The notes beneath the pieces were generated by a model. It ran no database searches. It had not been told where the DNA came from and saw only the letters and a program-made list of their open reading frames with translations. A stretch of DNA of 64,000 nucleotides, from assembly GCF_001449115.1 (NCBI RefSeq), contig NZ_LAIJ01000002.1, forward strand, positions 62,001 to 126,000, in the 5' to 3' direction. The position numbers and the translations under genes were made by a program. This DNA is from Occallatibacter gabretensis (GTDB lineage Bacteria; Acidobacteriota; Terriglobia; Terriglobales; Acidobacteriaceae). Positions 16,674 to 25,551 of the stretch are shown in pieces (position 1 is the first letter of the stretch; every line of letters starts with the position of its first letter).

Positions 16674-17360
16674 CTAAAGCCGTTTCAGAAACGCCAGCGC
16701 TTCTTTTAGCTGCGGGAATTTCCCTTCGTCGGCTTTGAAGGCGGCGGGGTGGACGCAGCGGCGCGTTCCCTTCATTTTGACCGGGTGAACCAGGTGCAGC
16801 ATCTCGTGGTACAGCAGGTATTCAATGGCATAGCGAGGACTTGAGGGCCGGTCGAAGACACGGCTGACGACGATGGTGTTGTGAGCGGGGTCGTAGTGAC
16901 CGAGGAGGCGTTTGGCCAGGCTTTCGCTCCAGGTAAGCTGCGGACGGCCCATGAAGCCGTTGAAGAAGCGAGTGTTGAGCGACTCGAAGACCTCTTCGAG
17001 GTTGTAATAACGGCCCTGAGGACCAAGGTAGCGCTTGCTGCCGCGGCGGCTGCGGGTGAGCTCCGTTTGCCGCATGACCGCGGAGGAAGTGACGAAGCGT
17101 TTGTAGCGGTGATTCTGCGTCGGGTCGATGGGCCTTTTATAGAGCTTGGCCAGCAGGATGTGCGCTATGGCGCGCAGCACGGGTTCTGGCGCCCCTTCAA
17201 GCAGGTCCGAAAGGCTAACGTGCATGTGGTCTTCGCGGAGGCGGATGGTGGTGTTGAGGGAGACGAACTTGCGGAAACGAATGGTAAACGGCGGCATGGG
17301 CGCGCGCGGACGCAGTGCCCGGTACTCCTCCTGAAATATGGGAATGAGTTCGGAAGCCAC
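16674..17360 (-). CDS. SprT-like zinc metalloprotease
   Basis: This 228-residue protein contains the HExxH metalloprotease motif as HEMLH within EYLLYHEMLHLVHPVK (about residues 178-193), with a third candidate ligand in RRCVHPAAFK. The region before it (RPQLTWSESLAKRLLGHYDPAHNTIVVSRVF) fits the SprT fold. The N-terminal half (about 1-110) is basic and uncharacterised. SprT-like proteins in eukaryotes (SPRTN) act on DNA-protein cross-links, and its neighbour is a DNA repair glycosylase, so a repair role is possible but unproven. Confidence 0.8.
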   Translation of the reverse strand: MASELIPIFQEEYRALRPRAPMPPFTIRFRKFVSLNTTIRLREDHMHVSLSDLLEGAPEPVLRAIAHILLAKLYKRPIDPTQNHRYKRFVTSSAVMRQTELTRSRRGSKRYLGPQGRYYNLEEVFESLNTRFFNGFMGRPQLTWSESLAKRLLGHYDPAHNTIVVSRVFDRPSSPRYAIEYLLYHEMLHLVHPVKMKGTRRCVHPAAFKADEGKFPQLKEALAFLKRL

Positions 17361-17573
17361 TGAGTTTGAGGTTAGCAGAAATGCAGAGAGAAGGCGCGCT
17401 GCGCGAGCGATGCGGAGAGGGAATAAGCTATGATGGATGTAAAATGTTTATTTGCAACAATATACATTTTATCTTACAAAATGTGCGATGTTTACTGATT
17501 GGTATATGAAGTGGTTACCTACCCCGCAAAAGGAGGGGGAGGGGGCAGGCTTTCAGGAGGATGCGAGCAACTG

Positions 17574-17930
17574 CTAGTTCATCTGGGCCGAGAACCGGGC
17601 CAGGTTGAGAAATTTTCTGAGGCTCTTGTAGCTGATGAACCCCTGGATAGCCGCGTAGACGATGCAGTTGACGTAATCCGCGATTTCGCGGCCGTCAAGG
17701 TCAGGAATTGCCTGCATAAAAGCCTGGGTTCCTGCTGTAAGGATCAGACGCTGATTGAGATTTTGCGCGGCGAGCTGAATGCACTCCGGGCTATTGTATT
17801 TGCCACGAAGAAGCGCGGCAAGCTGGCGGCGCGCCTCAATCTGCATGGCCAGATCGCGGGCCTGGCAGCAGCGTCGAAGAGATGGGTTGGGGTGCGAATG
17901 CGCGCAGGTTGTGGTTGAGTCCGCGTTCAT
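17574..17930 (-). CDS. hypothetical protein, 118 aa
   Basis: The start at 17930 has a well-placed GGAGG (spacing 7), which is the main reason to accept this frame over the overlapping plus-strand frame. The protein looks helical, with Cys residues near the N-terminus (Cys9, Cys21, Cys22) and a C-terminal ADYVNCIVYAAIQGF stretch. No family was recognised. It is isolated, about 210 bp from the SprT-like gene and about 260 bp from the GntR gene. Confidence 0.5.
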   Translation of the reverse strand: MNADSTTTCAHSHPNPSLRRCCQARDLAMQIEARRQLAALLRGKYNSPECIQLAAQNLNQRLILTAGTQAFMQAIPDLDGREIADYVNCIVYAAIQGFISYKSLRKFLNLARFSAQMN

Positions 17931-18154
17931 AGACGTGCCTCCGAGCCAGCGTGGAATGCCGGCTGAGTGAAAGTAGTTTGTACGGATATTTATAGTGTGG
18001 CATAAAAGGCGGTAATTATACGCAAAGTGGACGAAGTTTTTAGCGCTTTAGAATGAGCAAGTTAGAAAATAGTTTTCGAAAAGGGGCTTGACAAGAAATT
18101 GAAGAGTGCGGGATTGAGGGGTTCTGATGGCAGACGGTTTGCTGCCAGAGGAGC

Positions 18155-18189
18155 TTGACTAGTTGTACTAGCTGTGTATACTCAGTATA
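18155..18189 (+). promoter_or_regulatory. GntR operon promoter with two 13-bp palindromes
   Basis: A -35 box TTGACT (18155-18160) and a -10 box TATACT (18177-18182) are separated by 16 bp. Two perfect 13-bp palindromes lie here: CTAGTTGTACTAG (18159-18171) in the spacer and TATACTCAGTATA (18177-18189) over the -10 box. Their centres are 18 bp apart. This fits an operator for autorepression by the GntR protein encoded directly downstream. The predicted transcription start, about 18188-18190, leaves only about 6 nt before the ATG at 18195. Confidence 0.75.
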
Positions 18190-18194
18190 TTGAC

Positions 18195-18602
18195 ATGCAC
18201 AGTGACTTGCTTATCTCGCAATCGGATGGTCGGCCGCTATACCTGCAGATCATGGAGCAGATCAAGCAGAGAATCGCCGTCGGGGATTGGGCCCGAGGGC
18301 AAGAGATCCCCTCGATTCGCCAGCTCGCCGTATCCCTTCAAGTCAGCGTGATTACGGTCAAGCGGGCTTACCTGGAGCTTGAACGCGAAGGTGTCATAGC
18401 CACGCAGCACGGGAAGGGGTCGATCGTAGCGTCCGATCCCGCCTTGAGTTCGAGGCTCTATGACGAGGAGCTGGCGGAGCATCTTGACCACGTTGCGAGG
18501 CTCGGGGAACTACTTGGGCTTAGTAAGAATGAGCTCGCGTCTCGCTTACACGAGGCGACAGTCCGCTTTGCCGAGCGCAGGACGATGAAGGAGACGTTAT
18601 GA
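18195..18602 (+). CDS. YtrA-subfamily GntR transcriptional regulator
   Basis: This 135-residue protein has an N-terminal winged HTH of the GntR family (PLYLQIMEQIKQRIAVGDW, IPSIRQLAVSLQVSVITVKRAYLELEREG) and only a short helical C-terminal tail, which defines the YtrA subgroup. ATG 18195 is chosen; an in-frame GTG at 18174 lies inside the promoter. The mRNA would be almost leaderless. The regulator likely represses itself and the ABC genes that follow, with which it overlaps by 4 bp. Confidence 0.92.
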   Translation: MHSDLLISQSDGRPLYLQIMEQIKQRIAVGDWARGQEIPSIRQLAVSLQVSVITVKRAYLELEREGVIATQHGKGSIVASDPALSSRLYDEELAEHLDHVARLGELLGLSKNELASRLHEATVRFAERRTMKETL

Positions 18603-19495
18603 AAGATCTGACAGTTCATTTCGAGGGAGTGAGCAAGCGGTATCCTCACTTTGATCTCGACAGTATCGATCTTGAATTGCCCACGGGCAGCATCATGGGA
18701 TTCATCGGCGCAAACGGCGCAGGCAAATCCACGACGATTCGCATCCTCATGGGATTGGTTCATCAGGATAAAGGCCAAGTGAATGTGCTGGGCCATTCCA
18801 TGCCTGCCGATCAAGCTGCTGCGAAGTTCGATATCGGCTTCGTATCGGAAGATATGCGGCTTTATGGTGCAGCGACTCTGCGATGGCACATGGAGTTCGT
18901 GCGCTCTATCTATCCGCTATGGGACCAACTCTACGCGGAGAAATTGTTGCACCGGTTTGATCTGAAGCCACAACAAAAGATAAAGGGGCTTTCACACGGC
19001 CAGCGAGTAAAGGCGGCATTGCTACTCGCCCTGGCGCGGCGTCCGCGTCTTCTGGTGCTGGATGAACCGACTACGGGCCTTGATCCTGTGGCGCGTCATG
19101 AGGTTCTGGGGGAGCTTATGGCTGTGTTGGCAGACGAAGAGAGGACCATCCTTTTCTCATCGCACAACACGCAGGACGTAGAGCAGATCTCTGATCAGAT
19201 CACCTTCATCGACCGGGGGAAGATTCTCGACTCGTACGACAAGGAGACGTTTCTTGATCGTTGGCGCCGACTTCGTCTGGTTCTGCCGGAGAGCATCGCG
19301 CTGCCGCATCTGCCGGGTGTGATCGATGTGGGGGGCAGCAGCAGGCTTCCGGTTCTGACTACCAATCGCTTTGAACCTGCCATGCTCTCGGTCTGCCAGG
19401 ACCTGGGCGCGACGGTGCAGGCAGTGGACAGCATGACTCTGGAAGAAATCTTTGTGACCAGCGTTCAGTACCGAAGGGAGACTCTGGCGGTATGA
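18599..19495 (+). CDS. ABC transporter ATP-binding protein
   Basis: This 298-residue ATPase has Walker A (GANGAGKSTT, about 37-46), a signature motif in the form LSHGQ, Walker B ([13 protein letters not shown]) and the H-loop (LFSSHNTQD). A C-terminal extension of about 80 residues after the ATPase core is common in YtrB/BcrA-type exporters. It overlaps both neighbours by 4 bp, so the regulator, ATPase and permease are a coupled operon. The substrate is unknown; YtrA-type operons often respond to cell-wall-active antibiotics. Confidence 0.92.
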   Translation: MKDLTVHFEGVSKRYPHFDLDSIDLELPTGSIMGFIGANGAGKSTTIRILMGLVHQDKGQVNVLGHSMPADQAAAKFDIGFVSEDMRLYGAATLRWHMEFVRSIYPLWDQLYAEKLLHRFDLKPQQKIKGLSHGQRVKAALLLALARRPRLLVLDEPTTGLDPVARHEVLGELMAVLADEERTILFSSHNTQDVEQISDQITFIDRGKILDSYDKETFLDRWRRLRLVLPESIALPHLPGVIDVGGSSRLPVLTTNRFEPAMLSVCQDLGATVQAVDSMTLEEIFVTSVQYRRETLAV

Positions 19496-20166
19496 ATTAC
19501 TCCATGATCAGGCGCCTTATTTTGAAAGACTGGTATCTCCAGCGATGGATAATCGCTGCCTCTGTGCTCGGCGGAATTGTCGCTCTCGGTATTGTTTGCC
19601 TGGGAGGACAAGCCGCTTTCATGGTTGGCCTTATCCTGCTCCTCACCGCGCTCATTGCTGTAGGCGCGCAACTGGCTATCGCGACCATGGTGAACGAGCG
19701 CAAAGAGCAGACGCTCTCCTTCGTTATGAGCTTGCCCATCTCCTACGCCGATTACACTAGTGCGAAGATACTGGGCACCGTTCTCATCTTCATGGTCCCG
19801 TGGATGCTGCTTGTGCTTGGTACTCTCGCGTTGTTTGCCGTGCCGCACGGAATACCGCATGGATTACTTCCGTTCACTGCCATCATGGCGATAGAAATTC
19901 TGGTGAATACATGCCTTATGATCGCCGTCGCGCTGGTGACGGAATCACAAGGATGGACTGTCGCGGCGATCATGGTAGGCAATATTGCCATCAATCTCGT
20001 TGGCTACTATGTTGCGCATCTTCCAGGCATCGCCAAAGGAATGGGAGGCTCCTCTGTCATGTGGAGCTCGACCGCGTCTACAGCGCTGCTGATCGAGTTC
20101 GCAACGATTGCCGCGCTACTTTGCCTTACATTCTTCTTTCAATCGAGGAAGAGAGATTTTCTATGA
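19492..20166 (+). CDS. ABC-2 type transporter permease
   Basis: This 224-residue protein has six hydrophobic helices (about 18-40, 44-62, 93-115, 130-150, 158-178, 195-215) and a short basic N-terminus, as in the ABC-2 permease family. It is the membrane partner of the ATPase upstream (4-bp overlap). The conserved cytoplasmic loop SYADYTSAKILG sits before helix III. The gene ends 17 bp before the convergent amidohydrolase gene. Confidence 0.85.
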   Translation: MNYSMIRRLILKDWYLQRWIIAASVLGGIVALGIVCLGGQAAFMVGLILLLTALIAVGAQLAIATMVNERKEQTLSFVMSLPISYADYTSAKILGTVLIFMVPWMLLVLGTLALFAVPHGIPHGLLPFTAIMAIEILVNTCLMIAVALVTESQGWTVAAIMVGNIAINLVGYYVAHLPGIAKGMGGSSVMWSSTASTALLIEFATIAALLCLTFFFQSRKRDFL

Positions 20167-20183
20167 GCGCTGGCGGAGTTGCT

Positions 20184-22202
20184 TTATTTCGCGGGTGAGA
20201 TTGCGATTGCCGCGTATAGCTTTGCGGAGTCGTAGATCAGGCCTCCCTTGAATACCAAGCGGCAGCGTCGCACGTCGCTGATGTTTTTGCCGGGATCGCC
20301 TTCCACCAGTACGAGGTCTGCAATCTTTCCTGCTTCGATGGAGCCCAGCTCCTGCTGCTTGCGTAAGACCGTCGCTGCGACCCAGGTTGCATTCCTGAGC
20401 GCCTTCAGTGGCGGAATTCCGGTTTGTACTTCGAGCTCAAGCTCCCTGTGCAGCATGACCCCGGCCAAGTCATCGGTTCCCGCAAGAATCGGTACTCCGG
20501 CGTCATAGAGCTGCCTGGTCATCTGCAGCATTGCTACCCATGATTTCTGATACTTCTCGTCATTTGCTGCGGTGACGGGCAGCCCGCCGGTGTATGCGCC
20601 GCGCTGTACCTGTGGAGGCAGCCGGTCCAGAATGGGAGCGTAGGTGGGCGCCAGGTGTCCGGGCCGTGCCGTGAACATGTCCTCGAAGGTGGCCAGCGTT
20701 ACATCGACCGTGGTGTGATGCCTGACGAGCAAGGCGATGAAATCTTTGACTTCCTGTGATTGGAGATCGATGCCGTTGGCATACTCGCCCGCTCCGATGA
20801 ACCGCTGCGTGCTGCGCGTGTCCGGCACCTTGTCTGTGAGGAAATTCAACATGATGAAGTTGATGTGCTGAATTTCGTCCGCGCCTTCTTCCACGAACTG
20901 CCGTGCCGTCATGCCACTCGGCACGTGGCCGCTTACTCGCATGCCACGCGCGTGGGAGAGCCAGATGGCCTCCGGCACCAGCTTTGGATCAAATGAGCTG
21001 TAGAGTTTGGTCTGCACGTACCCGAGATCCGCGTACCGATTGACGGCGGCGTTTGCTTCGGCCTGAGTTGCCGCGAAGATTCCGGTCGGCGCCTGATATG
21101 GTCCGGGTGAATCGATCAGACCCGCTTTCGAGATGCGTGGACCGATGCCGGTCCCGTTCCGCCACTGCTCATCCATCTGCGCCAGCGTTTCGATGCTGTT
21201 GCCCATATCGCGTACCGATGTCACGCCGCTGGCAATGTGCAGAATTCCGTCAAGGCCGCCTGCTACATGCACGTGCATATCGAAGAGCCCCGGAAGCAGG
21301 GTTTTGCCGCGTCCGTCGATCCGGTCCGCGTCCGCGGGAACTTTGGCTTTGTCTGCGGCTCCAACGGTGCTGATGCGGTCACCGGCTATCACTACGGTCT
21401 GGTCTTCGAGCATGGCAGCATGTTCCGCATCGAATAAGCGCACGTGCTCGATTGCGACGGGGTGCTCGGGATGCTGTGTCAACTGTTGAGCCAGACGTTG
21501 ATAGCGTTCCTGGTCCGCTTTTGCCTGCAACTGATAAAGCTGATCGTTGGTTGTCTCCCAGCCTTCGCGCAGGATCGCGAACCATGGACCGGGTTCTGCG
21601 AAGAACTGCAGATGATCGTCCATCCAGATTGTTGAGGGTTCCAGGGAGAAGCCTGAGATTGCGTACTCGGTTACATGCATCGCGGCGCCGTCTGCCTTAT
21701 GCACTGTGGTTTCCTGCATCTTATCGAGGTGAGCGACGCCTGACGGGTATAGTGGAACTCCCGCTGCACCTGAGCGCGACAACAGCCGGATCAACAGAGT
21801 CTGTTCCGCCTGTGGGGTTTGGATACCGCTGTAAAACCGGCCTTCCGGAGCTTCTCCTTCTTCCGATGTGCTTTTCCAGTGCGCCTTGCCGCTTGTCACC
21901 GAGAAGTGCTCGTCTACCGGCGCCTTGAGATAGTCGACTCCCGTCACGTCTACACTGACCGGCATGCCACTTGCATTCAAAGCCCAGTGCGCTGTTACTT
22001 TCGGGCCACGCCCGCGGTCGTTGAACTCGAATGTGCTGTCCACCTGGCCGTCCACATGAAATGTGTCTACCTCCGCGCCGGACTTTGTGTTGTTGGACAT
22101 GACGGTGTAGCGCAGCGTTTCCGGCACGTCTGTCTGTTGGGCATGCGCCTGAGAAACAGCAATCCATGTGGCAATGAGGAGTACACAACCGGATCGAATC
22201 AT
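20184..22202 (-). CDS. exported amidohydrolase, imidazolonepropionase-like
   Basis: This 672-residue protein has a signal peptide (MIRSGCVLLIATWIAVSQA then HA, residues 1-21), which is why ATG 22202 is chosen over 22238. An N-terminal region (about 22-245) of unknown function precedes the metal-dependent hydrolase barrel. Metal-binding motifs are visible: DMHVHVAGG, the lysine in QTKLYSS, GHVPSGM, IQHINFI and the terminal Asp in AGTDDLAG. The family includes periplasmic prolidase-like and cyclic-amide hydrolases; the substrate is unknown. It is the last of a run of minus-strand genes for exported proteins. Confidence 0.85.
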   Translation of the reverse strand: MIRSGCVLLIATWIAVSQAHAQQTDVPETLRYTVMSNNTKSGAEVDTFHVDGQVDSTFEFNDRGRGPKVTAHWALNASGMPVSVDVTGVDYLKAPVDEHFSVTSGKAHWKSTSEEGEAPEGRFYSGIQTPQAEQTLLIRLLSRSGAAGVPLYPSGVAHLDKMQETTVHKADGAAMHVTEYAISGFSLEPSTIWMDDHLQFFAEPGPWFAILREGWETTNDQLYQLQAKADQERYQRLAQQLTQHPEHPVAIEHVRLFDAEHAAMLEDQTVVIAGDRISTVGAADKAKVPADADRIDGRGKTLLPGLFDMHVHVAGGLDGILHIASGVTSVRDMGNSIETLAQMDEQWRNGTGIGPRISKAGLIDSPGPYQAPTGIFAATQAEANAAVNRYADLGYVQTKLYSSFDPKLVPEAIWLSHARGMRVSGHVPSGMTARQFVEEGADEIQHINFIMLNFLTDKVPDTRSTQRFIGAGEYANGIDLQSQEVKDFIALLVRHHTTVDVTLATFEDMFTARPGHLAPTYAPILDRLPPQVQRGAYTGGLPVTAANDEKYQKSWVAMLQMTRQLYDAGVPILAGTDDLAGVMLHRELELEVQTGIPPLKALRNATWVAATVLRKQQELGSIEAGKIADLVLVEGDPGKNISDVRRCRLVFKGGLIYDSAKLYAAIAISPAK

Positions 22203-22285
22203 GCTCGCCAAGCTACCATAACCACCGTGGAAACACACTCGATATTTATTGCCGCGCTGTGATCGATCGTTGGCAGACGGAGTCG

Positions 22286-22855
22286 TTATTGCTGCGGAGG
22301 CTGCGGGTCTTTCGGTTCGGCGCGTTGCTGATTTTTCTCATCCTTGTGGGTGAGGAAGTAGGTATTTTGCTCGCTGAGCAGGCGGTTGGCTTGGTCGGCA
22401 AGATCTTCGCCGCTTTCGATGGCTTCTTTACGAGCAACGTCGAAGGCTGGTTCGCCGGGCAGTGACTTGAGGATGGTGACCCATTTCGGGCAATCCTCAT
22501 TGAGCAGCTTGAGGGCTTCTCGCAGATCGGCTTTGCGGTCGCCGTACTGATCGAGATTGGAGCCGAGTTCGTCCATGAGAGCGGTGAAGTCCTGCAGCTC
22601 GTCATCGACTCGTTTGACGCGGTCGCGGGATTTGCCGCGGTTGATGAGGCTCTTGATGGTATCGGCGTGTTCGTTGGCGTATTTGGTGTAGAGAGCTACG
22701 CGGAGGTTGGGGTCGACACCAGCCTCGCGAATGGCCTCAATCTGGGTTTCGGTCAGAGGCTCGCGCTTCTCTTTTTGCGCGACTGCGGGGATGGCGAGAA
22801 GGGCGAGTAGAAAGATAGCAAGAGGGCGCACGGGAGTTTTCTCCGATGCGGACAT
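22286..22855 (-). CDS. hypothetical exported protein, 189 aa
   Basis: ATG 22855 gives an N-terminus with a basic stretch and hydrophobic core ending AIPAVAQ, a likely signal peptide (about residues 1-27). The rest is helical, charged, and Cys-poor (one Cys in NEDCPKWVT), ending in a Gln/Pro-rich tail (PQPPQQ). It resembles in size and helical content the next protein upstream. No family was recognised. A TTG at 22876 is a weaker alternative start. Confidence 0.65.
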   Translation of the reverse strand: MSASEKTPVRPLAIFLLALLAIPAVAQKEKREPLTETQIEAIREAGVDPNLRVALYTKYANEHADTIKSLINRGKSRDRVKRVDDELQDFTALMDELGSNLDQYGDRKADLREALKLLNEDCPKWVTILKSLPGEPAFDVARKEAIESGEDLADQANRLLSEQNTYFLTHKDEKNQQRAEPKDPQPPQQ

Positions 22856-22868
22856 TATGACAAAGACG

Positions 22869-22884
22869 GGGACCAAGGGACCAG
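22869..22884. repeat. two copies of an 8-bp GGGACCAR unit
   Basis: GGGACCAA (22869-22876) is followed directly by GGGACCAG (22877-22884). The unit resembles the GGGACTNN repeat at 35208-35239. Confidence 0.4.
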
Positions 22885-22901
22885 CGACATAGGGAGTAGA
22901 A

Positions 22902-22935
22902 ATGCAAAGACCACGCTTTCGCGCGGCCTTTGCAT
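22902..22935. terminator. hairpin, possible terminator
   Basis: Arms ATGCAAAG (22902-22909) and CTTTGCAT (22928-22935) pair perfectly and the stem extends through CC/GG and CGC/GCG with two A-C mismatches, closing on a TTTC loop. On the minus strand it lies just after the stop at 22959 and is followed by TTCTA, so it could end the upstream gene's transcript. The T-run is weak. Confidence 0.45.
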
Positions 22936-22958
22936 CGCTGACCTCTGGCCATTCATTC

Positions 22959-23411
22959 TTATTTCTTGAAGACGGCGAGCATGGTTTCGGTCTGCGCGGC
23001 GTTGAGCTGGATAAGAGTTTCGGCCATCAGGGGCCGGTCGTCAGAGCCGGCAGAGTGGATGAGCTCATTGAGGCGGAAGGCGGTATGGCGGAGGAGGATC
23101 TGGGCATCCTTGAGCTTTTTGTCGTCATTGGTGAGGGCGGTATGGAGCTTGTGGGTAATCTCCTGGGCGCGCTTGAGAAGGCTTGTTGATTGCTCGAACT
23201 CTCCAATGGAGTATTGGTGGGCGCTGAACTCGATCATTTCATGTACGAGCTGAGCGTAAAGGAAGCACTGTTCGCGCGGAGAGGCTTGCGCGGCGCGGGC
23301 TTCAAGCGCGGAAATACTTTGCTGATCGATGGGCTTGTCGTCCAGTGAAGCGGCGAGAGCCGGGAGCGAACAGCAGCAAAAGAGAACTACAACAGCCGGG
23401 AAAGTACGCAT
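22959..23411 (-). CDS. hypothetical exported helical protein, 150 aa
   Basis: ATG 23411 is preceded by GGAGGT and gives a clean signal peptide (MRTFPAVVVLFCCCSLPALA, about residues 1-20). The longer frame to 23543 is rejected. The mature part is helical with the sequence FLYAQLVHEMIEFSAHQYSI and QSTSLLKRAQEI, reminiscent of a helical-repeat or four-helix protein. Function unknown. It lies between a TPR protein and another exported helical protein on the same strand. Confidence 0.7.
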   Translation of the reverse strand: MRTFPAVVVLFCCCSLPALAASLDDKPIDQQSISALEARAAQASPREQCFLYAQLVHEMIEFSAHQYSIGEFEQSTSLLKRAQEITHKLHTALTNDDKKLKDAQILLRHTAFRLNELIHSAGSDDRPLMAETLIQLNAAQTETMLAVFKK

Positions 23412-23608
23412 AACGACCTCCGTGCTGACGACCGTGGCATGAAGCAATTGGATCTTCCGAACGCCAGGAAGGCAAACGTTCAGAAAGCGTCCTTGGGCCG
23501 GAACTATAGGCCATTTTTTGAGTGAACGCAATAGGTTGCGCAAAGAATGACAATTCTGTGATAACCGGCAATGCCTCTGCCGCCAGTGTTTCCTTCATCG
23601 AGCGCCTG

Positions 23609-24907
23609 TTACTTCTTATTGAGCGCAATCAACCGCTGGCGGGCTTGCCATTCCTGATCCGGGAATTTTCCCTGCGCCGCATCCAGAAAGTGATGGTAGT
23701 AGGCGGCTGCGGAAGCCCGGTCGTGCAATGCATCGTAGGATGTGGCCCAGAGGAAATAGGTTGACGCGGATTCGGGAAGAAATTGCGAGCGCACGGTGAG
23801 AGCGTGGATAGCCTCAGAGGGGCGATTGGTTTTGGAGGCTGCGAAGGCGAGGCCGCTCCAGGCGTCAGGATTGGCGGGCGCGGCGTCTGTGGCCTGCTTA
23901 AAGACCTGGTAGGCGTCGGCGAAGTGCATGAGGCGGATAAGATTCTGGCCATGGCCGATGAGCAGCTCAGGATCGTGTGGGCTGGCGGCCAGGAGCGCTA
24001 CGTAGAGTTGGTCGGAGGCGGCGGCGTCCCCGGCTTCAGCGCGAATTTCGGCGAGCATGCGGGTGATGGAGGCGTCCGCGGGGTGATCTGTATGAAGCTT
24101 TTCAAGAACTGGGAGAGCTTCGCCTTTATCCTGCGCGGCGAGGACGAGAGCCAGTTGCGCGGTGAGCGCGGGGTCGTTGGGAGTGGACGCGAGTGCGGAG
24201 CGGAGAACGGTTTCGGCCTCAGGATAATTCTTCTTCACGATGAGAATGTGGGCGAGGCCGGCTGCTACGGCGGTCGACTTGGGATCTTTTGCGAGAAGGG
24301 TGCGGTAGGCTTTTTCCGCTGCGTCCCATTCGCCGGCTGAGCTGGCGAGCTCCGCTGCGAGGAGGGTGTCTTCAGGAGTTTCAGGAGTTAGTTTGAGTGC
24401 TTCGATGAGATCGTTCGATGCGGCGGCGGGATCGGATTCGCGATCCACCTGTGCGAGGGCGCGCCAGGCGCGGGCACGAAGGGATGGACCGTTCTCTCCG
24501 GCATTGAGTTGCGTGGCGGCCTGAAGTTCTGTGCGCGCTTCATCGAGCTTGTTCTGGCGCGCGAGTAGAAGACCGAGCGAGAGATGCGCTTCAAGCATTG
24601 AATTATCGGCAGCGATGGCGCGGCGATAGAAGGCGGCCGCATCGTCTGCGTGATTCTGCGCGTCTGCGGCGTAGCCGGCATCGAAGAGTGCGCGCGTGTC
24701 TGAGGGATTGGCGGAGAGATATGCGTTGAGCTTGTCGCTTGCAGCCTTCCAGTTGGATTGCGCGAGAAGAGCTTCGGCTTCCTGAAGTTGCGGGGAAGAT
24801 GTGTTTGAGGGAGCGGATGCCGGTGCGACCTGTTGCTGGGCGAGGACAGAGAGGGGGAGCGCGGTAGAAGCAGAAAGACAAACAAACAGAGAGACAGAAC
24901 GAAGCAC
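23609..24907 (-). CDS. exported TPR-repeat protein
   Basis: This 432-residue protein begins with a signal peptide ending near LSVLAQ. GTG 24907 is chosen because GAGGT lies 5 nt upstream; a TTG at 24919 is the alternative. The remainder is a chain of about ten tetratricopeptide repeats, with hallmarks such as TRALFDAGYAADAQNHADDAA and PDAWSGLAFAAS, from about residue 35 to the end. TPR arrays mediate protein-protein contacts; here they are probably periplasmic. The repeats are strongly Ala/Leu-rich, and a partner cannot be named. Confidence 0.85.
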   Translation of the reverse strand: MLRSVSLFVCLSASTALPLSVLAQQQVAPASAPSNTSSPQLQEAEALLAQSNWKAASDKLNAYLSANPSDTRALFDAGYAADAQNHADDAAAFYRRAIAADNSMLEAHLSLGLLLARQNKLDEARTELQAATQLNAGENGPSLRARAWRALAQVDRESDPAAASNDLIEALKLTPETPEDTLLAAELASSAGEWDAAEKAYRTLLAKDPKSTAVAAGLAHILIVKKNYPEAETVLRSALASTPNDPALTAQLALVLAAQDKGEALPVLEKLHTDHPADASITRMLAEIRAEAGDAAASDQLYVALLAASPHDPELLIGHGQNLIRLMHFADAYQVFKQATDAAPANPDAWSGLAFAASKTNRPSEAIHALTVRSQFLPESASTYFLWATSYDALHDRASAAAYYHHFLDAAQGKFPDQEWQARQRLIALNKK

Positions 24908-25230
24908 GAAGAACCTCAAATATTAGTTTAAAGGCCGAAAGTTGTATGAAAGTTGGACGGCGCTGGGGGCTGTACGGCGAGCGCCGCGGCTTGGCTGACT
25001 ACAAAAAGATAATCAAAAGATGGTTACCCCATGAAACGGATGAGCCGCAAAGCACACCATCAATAGTAGTTGCGCGAAATGTCGCGAAAGTGTACACGGT
25101 AAAGCCCTGAAAAAGCAAGCAACTACGGCCATACCACGAGCATCTCTTTCTATATAGGCAGCCACCCTGGGGTGTACGATTTGCGGCTGCTTCTAATCTC
25201 AATTTAACCAGCCAAGCCTTAGGTGAGCCG
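24908..25230. other. intergenic region, 323 bp, with a leader hairpin
   Basis: No gene is accepted here; a minus-strand frame (24999-25577) would overlap the zinc-ribbon gene and the terminator and has poor composition. Near the plus-strand gene, GCAGCC (25158-25163) pairs with GGCTGC (25185-25190) around an inner ACCC/GGGT hairpin, after a TATATA at 25151-25156. This may be a structured 5' leader of the gene at 25231. Confidence 0.4.
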
Positions 25231-25515
25231 ATGCTTTCACTCATTCTGAACAAAAGACAAGACGAGTACGAAGCGACTCCATGTACGGAGCCCGCACATT
25301 TTCTTCTGACTTCCGCATATCTTTGCCCTGACTGCAACAGTGTGGGCAACAGCGCAATGCAATGTCCCGCATGCGCCTCGACTGTGCTGCTGAACCTGTC
25401 TACCGTACTCGACCGCAAGGTAGAGACGGTGGTGGAAGAGATTGAGCGCGAGTACGAGTACGAATTTATTCCCGCTTCGATCCGGATGCGCCAACTGCAA
25501 GAAGTGGCCGCATAA
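25231..25515 (+). CDS. small zinc-ribbon-like protein, 94 aa
   Basis: The protein has two CxxC knuckles, CPDC and CPAC, about 13 residues apart (in the LTSAYLCPDC and MQCPACAS stretches), which suit a four-Cys zinc ribbon. A C-terminal amphipathic helix of alternating acidic residues (EEIEREYEYEF) follows. The start has an AGGTGA ribosome-binding site. It may bind a nucleic acid or protein partner; no family was recognised. A strong terminator follows the gene at 25552. Confidence 0.75.
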   Translation: MLSLILNKRQDEYEATPCTEPAHFLLTSAYLCPDCNSVGNSAMQCPACASTVLLNLSTVLDRKVETVVEEIEREYEYEFIPASIRMRQLQEVAA

Positions 25516-25551
25516 AGCCAACGCGATGCGGCCGCGAGAAGCCGTACGAGG

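Noticed and set aside
17499..17918. 139-codon plus-strand frame opposite the hypothetical gene at 17574-17930
   Set aside because: It begins with a Gly-rich run and lacks a good ribosome-binding site; the minus-strand gene has one.
24908..25230. Possible riboswitch in the leader before the zinc-ribbon gene
   Set aside because: The GCCGCAAAGC stretch recalls a c-di-GMP riboswitch core, but the rest of that fold could not be matched.
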